Assembly (NCBI GenBank): GCA_004210455.1
Contig: SEFA01000040.1
Coordinates: 1-64,000 of the forward strand
DNA length: 64,000 bases
From: Rubrivivax sp.
GTDB lineage: Bacteria > Pseudomonadota > Gammaproteobacteria > Burkholderiales > Burkholderiaceae_C
Direction of reading: 5' to 3'
Positions 26,409 to 36,193 of this stretch are shown in pieces. How positions within the stretch are numbered: position 1 is the stretch's first letter; every line of letters begins with the position of its first letter. Below the pieces are notes generated by a model, which saw nothing but the letters and a program-made list of their open reading frames with translations, did no database searches and had not been told where the DNA came from. Made by a program: the position numbers and the translations under genes.

Positions 26409-26443
26409 AGGTTGGTTGACCTAGTTCACGAAACGACCAACCT
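26409..26443 (+). promoter_or_regulatory. Inverted repeat in the leader of the sigma-54 activator gene
   Basis: AGGTTGGT (26409-26416) and ACCAACCT (26436-26443) form a perfect 8-bp inverted repeat about 33 bp before the GTG start. It could be an autoregulatory operator for the encoded regulator (NtrC-type proteins bind such dyads) or an mRNA hairpin. There is no direct evidence for either. Confidence 0.35.
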
Positions 26444-26475
26444 GAAGAAGTGACCCCACAACGAAGGATGTACCG

Positions 26476-27960
<1,485 letters not shown>

Positions 27961-28117
27961 AAGAGACCGCCCAACCGCAGAGACCGCCCCACCTCGCTCG
28001 GCCAGGCGCGGGCACTCCACGAGGCAGGGGGCATCGCGTCCGCGAACCCCCAGCCTCATTCCGGCCCCACCAGCATCGGCTGACTCCGCGTTCGCGCCAG
28101 TGCGGCGTTGAGACTCC

Positions 28118-28137
28118 CTTTCCCGCTTGCGGGAGAG
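28118..28137. repeat. REP-like palindrome
   Basis: TCCCGC-TT-GCGGGA (28121-28134), with partly matching flanks, lies in the intergenic space before the topoisomerase IB gene. The same CTCTCCCGC/GCGGGAGAG theme recurs at 37572-37651 and relates to the larger inverted repeat at 43046-43153, so it appears to be a dispersed palindromic element. Confidence 0.6.
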
Positions 28138-28197
28138 CAGGGGGAAGGGCGGCGGCCTTGGCATGCGGCCTGCCTTGTGAAAGGCAGGAGGGCTCGT

Positions 28198-29373
28198 ATG
28201 CCATTGCGTTGGGTGTCTGATTGCGAACCCGGACTGCGCCGGAAGCGCGCGGCCAAGGGCTTCCGGTATGTCGACGGCGATGGACGTCCGGTGCGGGACG
28301 CCTCGACGCTGCAGCGCATCCGCGCACTGGCCATCCCCCCCGCCTACGAAGACGTCTGGATCTGCGCCCGCGACGACGGCCACATCCAGGCCACCGCGCG
28401 CGACGCGCGCGGCCGCAAGCAGTACCGCTATCACGCGGACTGGATGGCGCTGCGCGGCGAGAACAAGTTCGGGCTGCTGATGGACTTCGGGCAACGCCTG
28501 CCCCCGCTGCGTCGCCAGGTGCAGCGCCGCCTGCGTCCGGACGGCGGCGATCACGCCCTCGACCGCGAACGCGTGATCGCGGCGCTGGTGCGCCTGCTCG
28601 ACCGCACCTGGATGCGCATCGGCCACCGGGAGTACGCGCGCAGCAACGGCTCCTACGGCCTCAGCACGCTGCTGTGCCGCCATGTGAAGGTCCAGGGCGA
28701 CGCCTTGCTGCTGAGCTTCCCCGGCAAGAGCGGGGTGCGCCATCAACTGGCGGTGCGCGACGACCGCGTCGCGGCGCTGGTGCGCCGCTGCCGCGATCTC
28801 CCCGGGCAGGAGCTCTTCGGCTACGAGGACGAGGCGGGCGACCCGCACCGGATCGACGCTTCCGACGTCAACGACTGGCTGGCCACGGCCGGCGGGCCGA
28901 CCTGCAGCGCCAAGGTGTTCCGCACCTGGCACGCGAGCGTGCTGGCGCTGGACCTGCTGGCGGACCATGCGCGCGCGGGAACGGCGCCGGTCGACGCGTT
29001 GAAGCAGACGGTGAAGGACGTCGCCGCGCGACTGGGCAATACCGTGGCGGTCTGCCGCAAGTCCTACATCCATCCGGCGGTGCTCGAATGGGGGCAGTCC
29101 GACCGTCTGGCATCGCTGCCGTCGCAGCGCTGGATGGCGGCGCCGCCTGCCGTCACGGGCCTGAGCGCCGCGGAGCGGCGTCTGATGGGCCTGTTGCGGA
29201 CGCAGCCGCGCGTGGAGATCGCTACGCCTGCGCCTGCGCCGGTGCCAGCGAAGCGATCGTCGCCGGCAGCCGCGACGGGTCGCCGGGCACGTCGTCCATC
29301 GGCGTCGACATCGGGGCCGATCCCGACGCCGCCTCGCGCAGCAGGTGGTCGGCGAGCGACGGCCAGTCGCTGA
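28198..29373 (+). CDS. DNA topoisomerase IB, bacterial/poxvirus type
   Basis: Relaxes supercoils through a transient 3'-phosphotyrosyl link. The 391-aa product shows the core segments KGFRYVDGDGRPVRDASTLQ, ALAIPPAYEDVWICARDDGH, QATARDARGRKQYRYHADW and, near the end of the catalytic domain, CRKSYIHPAVLEW with the candidate active-site Tyr. ATG 28198 follows GGCAGGAGGG and gives a sensible N-terminus; the frame open from 28108 reads through a palindromic repeat. The last 70 or so residues are low-complexity (Pro/Ala/Arg/Ser) and overlap the convergent phosphatase gene by 152 bp. Confidence 0.92.
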   Translation: MPLRWVSDCEPGLRRKRAAKGFRYVDGDGRPVRDASTLQRIRALAIPPAYEDVWICARDDGHIQATARDARGRKQYRYHADWMALRGENKFGLLMDFGQRLPPLRRQVQRRLRPDGGDHALDRERVIAALVRLLDRTWMRIGHREYARSNGSYGLSTLLCRHVKVQGDALLLSFPGKSGVRHQLAVRDDRVAALVRRCRDLPGQELFGYEDEAGDPHRIDASDVNDWLATAGGPTCSAKVFRTWHASVLALDLLADHARAGTAPVDALKQTVKDVAARLGNTVAVCRKSYIHPAVLEWGQSDRLASLPSQRWMAAPPAVTGLSAAERRLMGLLRTQPRVEIATPAPAPVPAKRSSPAAATGRRARRPSASTSGPIPTPPRAAGGRRATASR

Positions 29374-29974
29374 AGACGCCGGCCGGCTCGCGCAGCGGCG
29401 AACGGCGCCAGACCGTCTCGCCGCCGGTGTCGAGCAGCAGTCCGGTCGCGCCGGCGCGATGGCCGGCCTCGACGTCGTCGAGCAGGTCGCCGACCATCCA
29501 CGAGCGGGCCAGATCGAGGCCGTGCGCGCGCGCCGCGCGCGTCAGCATGCCGGGCGCCGGCTTGCGGCACAGGCAGGCCGGGCGGCCCTGGACATCGGGG
29601 GCGTGCGGGCAGACGGCGACGTCGGCCAGTACCACGCCGAACTCGTCCTTCAGCCGCCGCAGCAGCGCGCCCTGAAGCCGCGCGAACTGGACGCGGGTGA
29701 AGGCGCCGCGCGCGATGCCGCTTTCGTTGGTGACCAGCACCAGCGTCAGGCCTGCGGCGCTCAGGCGCGCGAGGGCTTCGCCGGCGCCCGGCATCAGCCG
29801 CAGACGGGACGGATCGTGGATGGTCGCGTCGTCGGGCACGACCAGCGTGCCGTCCTTGTCGAGGAAGACCGCCGGACGCAGCGAGGTCCGCGAGGAGCCG
29901 GGCGGGCGCTCACGCGAAAAATCGAGGTCGTGGAGGGAGAGGGTGGTGAGGGGGGCGTCGAGCCAGGCAGTCAC
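29222..29974 (-). CDS. HAD-IIIA phosphatase, GmhB-like
   Basis: The 250-aa HAD hydrolase has motif I AVFLDKDGTLVVPDD (nucleophile Asp), motif II VLVTNESGIARGAF, the CPHAPD...CLCRKPAPGML zinc-loop region with Cys residues typical of D,D-heptose 1,7-bisphosphate 7-phosphatase, and motif IV MVGDLLDDVEAG. It probably serves ADP-heptose synthesis or a related sugar-phosphate step. It is longer than classical GmhB (about 180-190 aa), with about 32 extra N-terminal and 40 C-terminal residues, the latter in the convergent overlap with topoisomerase IB. The GTG start at 29974 has GGAGA upstream. Confidence 0.8.
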   Translation of the reverse strand: MTAWLDAPLTTLSLHDLDFSRERPPGSSRTSLRPAVFLDKDGTLVVPDDATIHDPSRLRLMPGAGEALARLSAAGLTLVLVTNESGIARGAFTRVQFARLQGALLRRLKDEFGVVLADVAVCPHAPDVQGRPACLCRKPAPGMLTRAARAHGLDLARSWMVGDLLDDVEAGHRAGATGLLLDTGGETVWRRSPLREPAGVFSDWPSLADHLLREAASGSAPMSTPMDDVPGDPSRLPATIASLAPAQAQA

Positions 29975-29995
29975 GGGATCGTCTCCGCGAAGCGC

Positions 29996-30625
29996 TCAGC
30001 GCACCCAACCGTAGTCGGTCTGGCGCGGCGCCAGCGACTGTTTGTGCCGCGCCATGAGGCCCGGCTCGCGTCGCGCGCCATCGCCCGCCGGATCGATCAT
30101 GACGCCGGTCTGCAAGGCGGCCGGCTGGGTGTCGCCCTGGACCTGTCCGTGTCCTTGCATTTGCCCTTGCCCTTGCACCTGTCCGTGGCCGTGCGCGGCG
30201 TGGACGCCCCGCTGGTCGCCTTGGCCGACGCCCGCGTCCGTAGGGCGCGTGCCGCGTGGTGGAGGCAGCAGCTCGGCCAGCCGCGCCAAGGTCTTGCGCA
30301 CATCCAGCGGCTTGGCCCACAGCTCCATGAAACCGCAACCCAGCGCGTCGAAATCGGAATCGGCGGTGACCGCGATCGCGGGCACCTGCGCCCAGCCGCG
30401 CCGCATGCGCAGCAGCTTCAGCAGATCGGAACCGTGGCAGTCGGGCAGGTGGAGGTCGACCAGCAGCAGCGAGGGCTGCAGCTGCGCGCTGAGCCGCCAG
30501 GCGGGCATGCCGGCCTCGGCAACGTGCAGCCGCAGGTCCCGGCGCTGTTCGAACATCGCCTCCATCACGATGACGTTGAGCGGGCTGTCTTCGACGTACA
30601 GCACCGACGTGAGACCGTCGTTCAT
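29996..30625 (-). CDS. Response regulator with receiver domain and low-complexity tail
   Basis: The 209-aa product has a receiver domain at about residues 5-120 (LYVEDSPLNVIVMEAM, phosphoacceptor D57 in LLLVDLHLPDCHG, Lys in LWAKPLDV). It has no output domain; the remaining 85 residues are disordered and include a Gly/Gln repeat (QVQGQGQMQGHGQVQG). Stand-alone receivers usually act by protein-protein contact. ATG 30625 follows GGAGCGAACG. It lies 22 bp upstream of the GmhB-like gene on the same strand, so co-transcription is likely. Confidence 0.85.
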   Translation of the reverse strand: MNDGLTSVLYVEDSPLNVIVMEAMFEQRRDLRLHVAEAGMPAWRLSAQLQPSLLLVDLHLPDCHGSDLLKLLRMRRGWAQVPAIAVTADSDFDALGCGFMELWAKPLDVRKTLARLAELLPPPRGTRPTDAGVGQGDQRGVHAAHGHGQVQGQGQMQGHGQVQGDTQPAALQTGVMIDPAGDGARREPGLMARHKQSLAPRQTDYGWVR

Positions 30626-30781
30626 CGTTCGCTCCTTCCCTGTTCGTATCCAGTTGGTCGCGAGATATGGCAATCGTCGTGCCCGAAGTCCTCCCCAACC
30701 CTGGGGATTCCCCCGCGGGTCGCGGCGGCTTCAACACAGTCGGCACCGGGTCATTCGGCCTGTCCGGTGTAACCGGTGGAT

Positions 30782-30826
30782 GGCCCGCGCGTCAATCTCG
30801 GTGACATCTTGGCGGGCCTTCTTTTT
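30782..30826 (+). terminator. Terminator-like hairpin with no upstream plus-strand gene
   Basis: GGCCCGC (30782-30788) pairs with GCGGGCC (30812-30818), followed by TTCTTTTT. The stem is short for a 23-nt loop. It is in plus-strand orientation, yet the nearest upstream genes are on the minus strand. It may be an attenuator for the gene at 30920 or the end of a small transcript. Confidence 0.45.
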
Positions 30827-30919
30827 CCGACGCTTCGCGTGCGGGAAAGACGGCGTACGCGATGGGTACGAGGCTTGCCTTGCCGGGGAAGACTCCCCCG
30901 TCACTTCCAGGAGCATTCC

Positions 30920-31441
30920 ATGGCCACAAGCATCCGTCCGGGCGCGCCCGACAGTCCCGAGGACAACGACCGCGAAGACGACAGCCGTCCCACCAGCTTC
31001 GGCGTGCACAAGCCGGTGGATCACCTGGTGATCAGCTTTCCCGGCGCGCCGGACGCCGGACAGGCGCGTGCGGCGCTGAGCGCGCACGGCATCGCCGACG
31101 CCGACCTGCACGCGATCGGCGACCGCGAGATGGTCGAACTGGTCGAACGCGATCTGAAGCGCGCGAGTCCGCTGGCCGCGATCGGGCAGGAGATCAACCT
31201 GCTGCGCAGCCACGGCGAATTGGCGGAACGCGGGTACCACTTCCTCGTCGTGAAGGCGAAGAACGACGAGCAGGCGCGCGAGATCGCCGAGATCGCGCGC
31301 CGCAACCGCGCCGAGCGCGCGCAGTACTACGGCCACTTCATCATCGAGGAGATGCTGGAGCCCGAAGGCGGCCGGCCGCAGGTGGCGGAATCGCCTCACC
31401 GCGGACTCGACGCGCATCCGAAGCCGCCGCTGCCGCGCTGA
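30920..31441 (+). CDS. Conserved-looking hypothetical protein
   Basis: This soluble 173-aa protein has a polar N-terminus (SIRPGAPDSPEDNDREDDSR), a folded middle (HLVISFPGAPDAGQARAALS, VELVERDLKRASPLAAIGQE, GYHFLVVKAKNDEQAREIAE) and a polar C-terminal tail. The middle has the alternating strand/helix look of a small alpha/beta domain, and the HFLVVKAKNDEQA segment recalls stress proteins encoded with YqjD/YqjE families. No family was assigned. CAGGAG upstream supports ATG 30920; an upstream extension to 30776 reads through the hairpin region and is rejected. Confidence 0.75.
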   Translation: MATSIRPGAPDSPEDNDREDDSRPTSFGVHKPVDHLVISFPGAPDAGQARAALSAHGIADADLHAIGDREMVELVERDLKRASPLAAIGQEINLLRSHGELAERGYHFLVVKAKNDEQAREIAEIARRNRAERAQYYGHFIIEEMLEPEGGRPQVAESPHRGLDAHPKPPLPR

Positions 31442-31529
31442 GCGCCGCCCGGGCGGCACGCCGCTTGCCATCCCCTCTCCACCGATCCATGCACTTGCTG
31501 CCACTGCGCACGACGAAAGGAACCATCCC

Positions 31530-31895
31530 ATGAGCACCACGCCCAACAACGAGAAGAGCGACAAGGCCGTGCCGTTCACGACCGCCGACGATGCTGCGAA
31601 GCTGGTAAACGGCACGACGCCGTCGAGCACCGCGGCCGCCGACCTGGTGAACCGCGCCGCCGACAAGGCGCACGCCACCATCGACCGCCTGGCCACCGCA
31701 GCCGCGCCCAAGGCGCAGCAATTGCAGAAGAGCCTGGAGGACACGAACGAACTGATCCACGACCGCGCCGAGCGGCTGCGTCTGACCGGCAACGAGTGGT
31801 GCGACACGATGCGTGCGAACGTGCGTGAACATCCGCTGATGGCGGTCGGCACCGCGCTGGCGGTCGGCCTGCTGATCGCGCGCCTGACGCGCTGA
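31530..31895 (+). CDS. YqjD/ElaB-like membrane-anchored protein (DUF883)
   Basis: This 121-aa protein has a long amphipathic helical region (ADLVNRAADKAHATIDRLAT to DRAERLRLTGNEW) and a single C-terminal transmembrane helix (HPLMAVGTALAVGLLIARL) with a basic end. This is the layout of YqjD/ElaB proteins, which anchor ribosomes to the inner membrane in stationary phase in E. coli. GAAAGGAA precedes the ATG. With the next two genes it forms a run matching the yqjD-yqjE(-yqjK) operon seen widely in proteobacteria. Confidence 0.85.
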   Translation: MSTTPNNEKSDKAVPFTTADDAAKLVNGTTPSSTAAADLVNRAADKAHATIDRLATAAAPKAQQLQKSLEDTNELIHDRAERLRLTGNEWCDTMRANVREHPLMAVGTALAVGLLIARLTR

Positions 31896-31908
31896 CCGCG
31901 GCGCGCCC

Positions 31909-32475
31909 ATGAGCGACCTGCCGCACGCTTCGCCGTCGTTTCCGCCTCCGTTCCCGCCTCCGCCGCCACCTCGGCAACCGCCGTCTTCCGGGCCCGCACC
32001 CGGAGGAGCGACCGGTGCCACGGCGGGAACGGCGACCGGTCCTTCGCCCTCGGGCGAGGGCCCGCCCGTCGGCGCCACCTGGCTCGGCGACGTGCAGGGC
32101 ATGGCCCGCGCGGCGCGCGGCATGCTCTCCGGGCGCCTGCTCCTGCTGGCGCTGGAGTTGCAGCGCGCCAGACACGGGCTGGTCAGCCTCGTCATCCTGG
32201 GCGTGGTCGCGGCGATCGCCGGGGCCACCGCGTGGCTGGCGTTGTGGGCCTTGCTGGTCGCGATCGCGGTCCATGTCGGCCTCACCTGGCCCTGGGCCTT
32301 CGCCGGCGTGCTGGTGATCAACCTGCTGCTGCTGGTCTGGGTCGCGGCCGCGATGAAGGCGCTGACGCCCATGCTGGCGCTGCCCGCCTCCCGCCGCCAG
32401 TTCCACTGGCTGTTCAACGATCCGATGGATCCCGAAGCACCGAGTCCCGATGGCCGCACCGCAAGACCGTCCTGA
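31909..32475 (+). CDS. YqjE/phage-holin-like membrane protein
   Basis: The 188-aa product has a very Pro-rich N-terminus (about 55 residues), then an amphipathic helix and two adjacent transmembrane hairpins (LVSLVILGVVAAIAGATAWL and VHVGLTWPWAFAGVLVINLL). This matches the YqjE / holin-superfamily III proteins that follow yqjD-type genes. Spacing to the DUF883 gene is 13 bp and its 3' end overlaps the next gene by 26 bp, so it is the middle gene of a three-gene operon. Confidence 0.8.
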   Translation: MSDLPHASPSFPPPFPPPPPPRQPPSSGPAPGGATGATAGTATGPSPSGEGPPVGATWLGDVQGMARAARGMLSGRLLLLALELQRARHGLVSLVILGVVAAIAGATAWLALWALLVAIAVHVGLTWPWAFAGVLVINLLLLVWVAAAMKALTPMLALPASRRQFHWLFNDPMDPEAPSPDGRTARPS

Positions 32476-33058
32476 TCCCCGACGCATCCCCGACGTCCCC
32501 GACCCCGGCGGCGCGGCCGAGTCGATCGAGGCGCTGACGCTGCGCATCGAGATGGCCGAGCTGCGCGTCGTGCGGCGAGACCTGGAGTTCCAGTTGCATT
32601 GGGATGCGCTGCAGCAACGCAGCAAGGCCGTGATGACGCCAGGCCGCTGGCTGCTGCCGGCGCTGGGCACCGGCGCGAGCTGGCTGTTCTGGCGCCTGCT
32701 GCGCGGCAAGCGGCATCGCCGCGCGCGGGATCATCATCACGGACAGCCGCGTGGACGTTCGTCGATGGCGGGGCTGCAGGCCCTTTTCCGAAGCTTGACC
32801 GGGGCCGATCACGACAGCGGTCCCGCGAGCGCTGCGCGTCCCGCCGCGCATGGCGACCATCGCGATCCGGGATCGGAGCGGCCCGGACGTCCCGAACTGG
32901 GGACGCTGCAGTTGCTGACGGTGCTGTGGGGCCTGATGCCGACGACGATCCGTGGCCGCATCGGACCGGAGATCACGCAGCTGGTGCTGGGCGTGGTCGC
33001 CGGGTTCATGCAGGGACGCAAGAAGCAGAGTGAAGAAGCCAGGGAACACGAGCGCTGA
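32450..33058 (+). CDS. Hypothetical protein, third gene of the yqjD/yqjE-type operon
   Basis: The 202-aa product begins with a helical segment (ESIEALTLRIEMAELRVVRR) leading to a hydrophobic stretch (PALGTGASWLFWRLLRG), then a basic/His-rich linker and a C-terminal helix region (ITQLVLGVVAGFMQGRKKQS). The position after yqjE suggests a YqjK-like accessory protein, but similarity is not clear and it is longer than YqjK. The start overlaps the yqjE-type gene by 26 bp. It is followed by a terminator at 33079. Confidence 0.65.
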   Translation: MAAPQDRPDPRRIPDVPDPGGAAESIEALTLRIEMAELRVVRRDLEFQLHWDALQQRSKAVMTPGRWLLPALGTGASWLFWRLLRGKRHRRARDHHHGQPRGRSSMAGLQALFRSLTGADHDSGPASAARPAAHGDHRDPGSERPGRPELGTLQLLTVLWGLMPTTIRGRIGPEITQLVLGVVAGFMQGRKKQSEEAREHER

Positions 33059-33078
33059 GCGCTACGTGATCCACGAAA

Positions 33079-33103
33079 AAACGCGCCCGAGGGCGCGTTT
33101 GTC
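33079..33103. terminator. Bidirectional intrinsic terminator
   Basis: AAACGCGCCC / GGGCGCGTTT (33079-33088 and 33091-33100) forms a 10-bp stem with a 2-nt loop. Five to six A residues on the left give a T-run to the minus-strand transcript. It separates the convergent operon at 31530-33058 and the gene at 33119. Confidence 0.85.
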
Positions 33104-33118
33104 GTTGCAGGGGAGGCT

Positions 33119-33577
33119 TTACGCCTTCTCTGCGTTTCTCGCCTGATCGCGCAGCAGCTTGATCTGGTCGTGGTTGCGCAGGGTGCCGGCCAGCTGGCGC
33201 TGGACGACTTCCAGCACGCCTGCGGGCAGGTCCTTCTGCGCCGCCTTGCGGTAACGCGCGACGGCCACGTCCTCGCCGCGCTCGCATTCCTCGAGCATGG
33301 CCTTGTCGCTGTAGCCGGTCAGCGTGCCCTTGACCGCGACCCAGCCGCGATGCAGCGATCCGGCGGCGGTGCCGTCGTCCTCGGGCGTGCCGCCGTGCTG
33401 GCGCACCAGCTGCTGCAGTTCCGAGGCCGCCTGGCGGCATTCCGCGGCGCGCTGCGCGAAGACTTCGCGCAGGCTCGCGCCCTTGACGTGTTCGGCGCAG
33501 CTCAGGAAGCCGTACTCGCCGTCCTTGCAGGTTTCAATGAGCGTGTTCAGCTCGTCGATGACGTCCTTGTTGTCCAT
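33119..33577 (-). CDS. PA2169-family four-helix-bundle protein (DUF2383)
   Basis: This 152-aa all-helical protein has DVIDELNTLIETCKDGEYGF at the N-terminus, HRGWVAVKGTLTGYSDKAML and ECERGEDVAVARYRKAAQKD, which are diagnostic of the DUF2383/PA2169 family of ferritin-like-fold proteins. The function is unknown; members are often stress-induced. The start at 33577 is set by GGAAAGGACTGCC; a 12-residue extension to 33613 lacks support. Another stress-type gene in this part of the window. Confidence 0.88.
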   Translation of the reverse strand: MDNKDVIDELNTLIETCKDGEYGFLSCAEHVKGASLREVFAQRAAECRQAASELQQLVRQHGGTPEDDGTAAGSLHRGWVAVKGTLTGYSDKAMLEECERGEDVAVARYRKAAQKDLPAGVLEVVQRQLAGTLRNHDQIKLLRDQARNAEKA

Positions 33578-33624
33578 GGCAGTCCTTTCCGATCGGGGGA
33601 GTGGTAATGCCATGAATCAGCAAG

Positions 33625-36081
33625 TCACGTACCCGTCGGCAGTCCCATCGCGCGCCGCAGCGCCTCCAGGATCTGCGGCGGCGACGCTGGCTTGCGCAGC
33701 ACGGTGAAGGTGGACTCCGCCGTCAACGCCTCGCTGAAACCGCTGATGAGCACGATGGGCAGGCCCGGGCGCCGCGCGCGCAGCTCGCGGGCCAGCGCCT
33801 GGCCGTCCATCGAACCCGGCATCACGACGTCGGAGAGGACGATGTCCACTGCCGCGCCGCTGCCGAACAGCTGCAGCGCCTCATCCGCATCCTTGGCGCT
33901 GAGCACCTCGCAGGAGAAGCTCCGCAGCAGCCCCACGGTGACGCGGTTGAGTTCCTCGTTGTCCTCGACCAGCAGCACGCGCACGCCGGCCAGGCCGTTG
34001 ACGAGGCCGTCGTCGCGGGTGCGCACGGTCCCGTCGACGCGCGCGCCGTCGGGCACGAGGCGCGCGCTCGTCTGCGCCGGCAGGAGCAGGGTCACGGTCG
34101 TGCCGGCGCCGAGCTGGCTGGCGATGCGCGCCGTGCCGCCGGCCTGCACGCAGAAGCCCAGCACCTGGCTGAGGCCCAGGCCCGTGCCCTTGCCCACGGT
34201 CTTGGTGGTGAAGAAGGGCTCGAAGACGCGCGCCAGCAGGTCGTCGGGAATGCCCGGACCGCGGTCCGTGACGCTGATCGCGACGTACTCGCCGGGCGCC
34301 AGGTCCTGCACGTCGCCGGGCGAGGCGCGGCCGGCGTCGATCGTGATCTCGCCCATGCCGTTGGTGGCGTCGCGCGCGTTCAGCGAGATGTTGATCAGGG
34401 CGAGCTCCAGCTCCGACGGGTCCACGCGCACGCTCGGCAGGTCCGGCGCCATGGTCATCACCAGCTGCATGCGCTTGCCCAGCACGGTGACGAGCAGTTC
34501 CTTCATCTCGGCGAGCGTGGAGCGCAGGTCCACCACCTGCGGGTGGACCGGCTGCCGGCCCGCGACCCGCAGGAGGTGCTGGGTCAGGCGGCTGCCGACG
34601 TCGACCGAACGCATGATCGCGCCCAGCGGCATGGCCAGCGATTCGGCGTGCGGGCTGCGCTGGATCAGGTGGGCGCTGTTGCTGATCACGCCCAGCAGGT
34701 TGTTGAAGTCGTGCGCGACGCCGCCGGTGAGCCGGCCCAGCGCCGCCGTGCGCTGCGAACGCGAGCTGAGCTGCTCGGCCTCGCGCGTGCGGTCGATCGC
34801 CTCGTTGACGCGTTCCTCAAGTTCGTAGCGGCCTTGGTGGATCGCGGCGCTCGCATCTTCGAGCGCCAGCGCGACCTCGTCGCACTCGACCATGCCGGTC
34901 TTGCGCGCGCGCACCGGCTCACCGGCGCGCAGCTCGTTGGCGATCTCGTTGAGCGCGTGGATCGGGCCGGAGATGCGCCGGCTGATCCACAGCGCGCCGA
35001 ACATGCCGAACAGCACCAGCAGCAGCGCGCCGAGGGCGATCGGCTGCAGCGCGGCGCGCGCGCCGAAGCCGCCCGGCCCGCTGTCGCGCGGCACCGCGGT
35101 GATGACCGTCCAGCCTTGCGGCGACTTGCTGAAGTAGCCCGTCACCGGCTTGCCGTCGAGGTTGACGGATTCGAACTGCGCCTCGTCGCGCGTGGCCATC
35201 AGGCGCTTGAGGTCGTCGGTGCTGGGACGGCCGGCGTAGCTGATGCCGCCCGGGTGGCGGGCGACGACGTTGCCGTGGCCGTCGACGATGGAGGCGGTCC
35301 AGTCCGGCGGCAGGCGCTGTCCGTCGATGATCTGCTGCAGTTCCTGAGGCAGCACGGTGATGCTCATGTTCAGCCAGACATGGCCGCCGCGCTCGATGGG
35401 CTGGATGATCTGCGCGCGCAACTGGCCGGTGGCCGGGTCGGGGGCGAGATCGCCCACCGCCGCCTGTTCGACCAGCGGGACGCCCTCGCGGACCGGCACC
35501 GGCCGCGACGCGGCGGTGGTGCTGGGCAGGCCAGGCGGCGGCGTGGCCGCGGCGGCGGTGCCGGCGGCCGCGACCAGGGACGGGACGGACGGTGCCGTCG
35601 CCGAGGCGCCTGCCGTTCCGGCCGTGCCGCCGGTTCCGGCAATCTCCGTCGCCATCGCGGCCGTGGCGGTCGTTGCGGGGGCGGCCGCCACCGGCGGGAT
35701 GGCTGCCGTCTCCGGCAGCCGCCCCGGCGCCAGCCGGGTGCTGAAGAGCGTCCGGTCGGGCGCGTTCAATTCCACCCAGCCCGACAGGCCCTGCATGGCG
35801 CGACGCGACTGCAGCTCCAGCATCGCGAGGTCGTCCGGCGGGATCTGCGGCGACGCGTCCAGGATCTGCGACAACGACAGCACCCGCGCGATGCCGGCGC
35901 GGCGGGCCAGCTCCTTGTCGACCACCATGGACAGCGCGCGCGTGCTGTCGCGCATGTGGCGCACGGTGGCCTCCTGCTCGTCGCTCCAGGTCTGCCAGCT
36001 GACCCACAGCGCCGCGATGATGCCCGGCAGCATCACGGACAGGACGAGCACGAGCAGGCGGGAACGGATCGGCAGGGGCAT
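33625..36081 (-). CDS. Hybrid sensor histidine kinase (periplasmic sensor, HAMP, HisKA, HATPase, receiver)
   Basis: The 818-aa product has TM1 at about residues 8-27, a periplasmic Cache-like domain, TM2 near 330-350 followed by HAMP (ISRRISGPIHALNEIANELR), HisKA with H-box GGVAHDFNNLLGVI, a HATPase with GTGLGLSQVLG, and a C-terminal receiver with acceptor Asp in DIVLSDVVMPG. The periplasmic domain carries a low-complexity Ala/Thr/Gly/Pro insertion at about 131-193. ATG 36081 directly precedes the TM1 sequence; the frame open to 36294 adds 71 unlikely residues. No dedicated response regulator is adjacent. Confidence 0.92.
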   Translation of the reverse strand: MPLPIRSRLLVLVLSVMLPGIIAALWVSWQTWSDEQEATVRHMRDSTRALSMVVDKELARRAGIARVLSLSQILDASPQIPPDDLAMLELQSRRAMQGLSGWVELNAPDRTLFSTRLAPGRLPETAAIPPVAAAPATTATAAMATEIAGTGGTAGTAGASATAPSVPSLVAAAGTAAAATPPPGLPSTTAASRPVPVREGVPLVEQAAVGDLAPDPATGQLRAQIIQPIERGGHVWLNMSITVLPQELQQIIDGQRLPPDWTASIVDGHGNVVARHPGGISYAGRPSTDDLKRLMATRDEAQFESVNLDGKPVTGYFSKSPQGWTVITAVPRDSGPGGFGARAALQPIALGALLLVLFGMFGALWISRRISGPIHALNEIANELRAGEPVRARKTGMVECDEVALALEDASAAIHQGRYELEERVNEAIDRTREAEQLSSRSQRTAALGRLTGGVAHDFNNLLGVISNSAHLIQRSPHAESLAMPLGAIMRSVDVGSRLTQHLLRVAGRQPVHPQVVDLRSTLAEMKELLVTVLGKRMQLVMTMAPDLPSVRVDPSELELALINISLNARDATNGMGEITIDAGRASPGDVQDLAPGEYVAISVTDRGPGIPDDLLARVFEPFFTTKTVGKGTGLGLSQVLGFCVQAGGTARIASQLGAGTTVTLLLPAQTSARLVPDGARVDGTVRTRDDGLVNGLAGVRVLLVEDNEELNRVTVGLLRSFSCEVLSAKDADEALQLFGSGAAVDIVLSDVVMPGSMDGQALARELRARRPGLPIVLISGFSEALTAESTFTVLRKPASPPQILEALRRAMGLPTGT

Positions 36082-36193
36082 GGGCGGGGCGTCGGAGGAA
36101 GGACCGGCGGAGGACAGCGCCGGGAAACGGGGGAACCACCGCGGCCAGAGGCCGGCGGCGCGGACGCGGAGGCCGGAGCGTCGCGGCGGCAGA

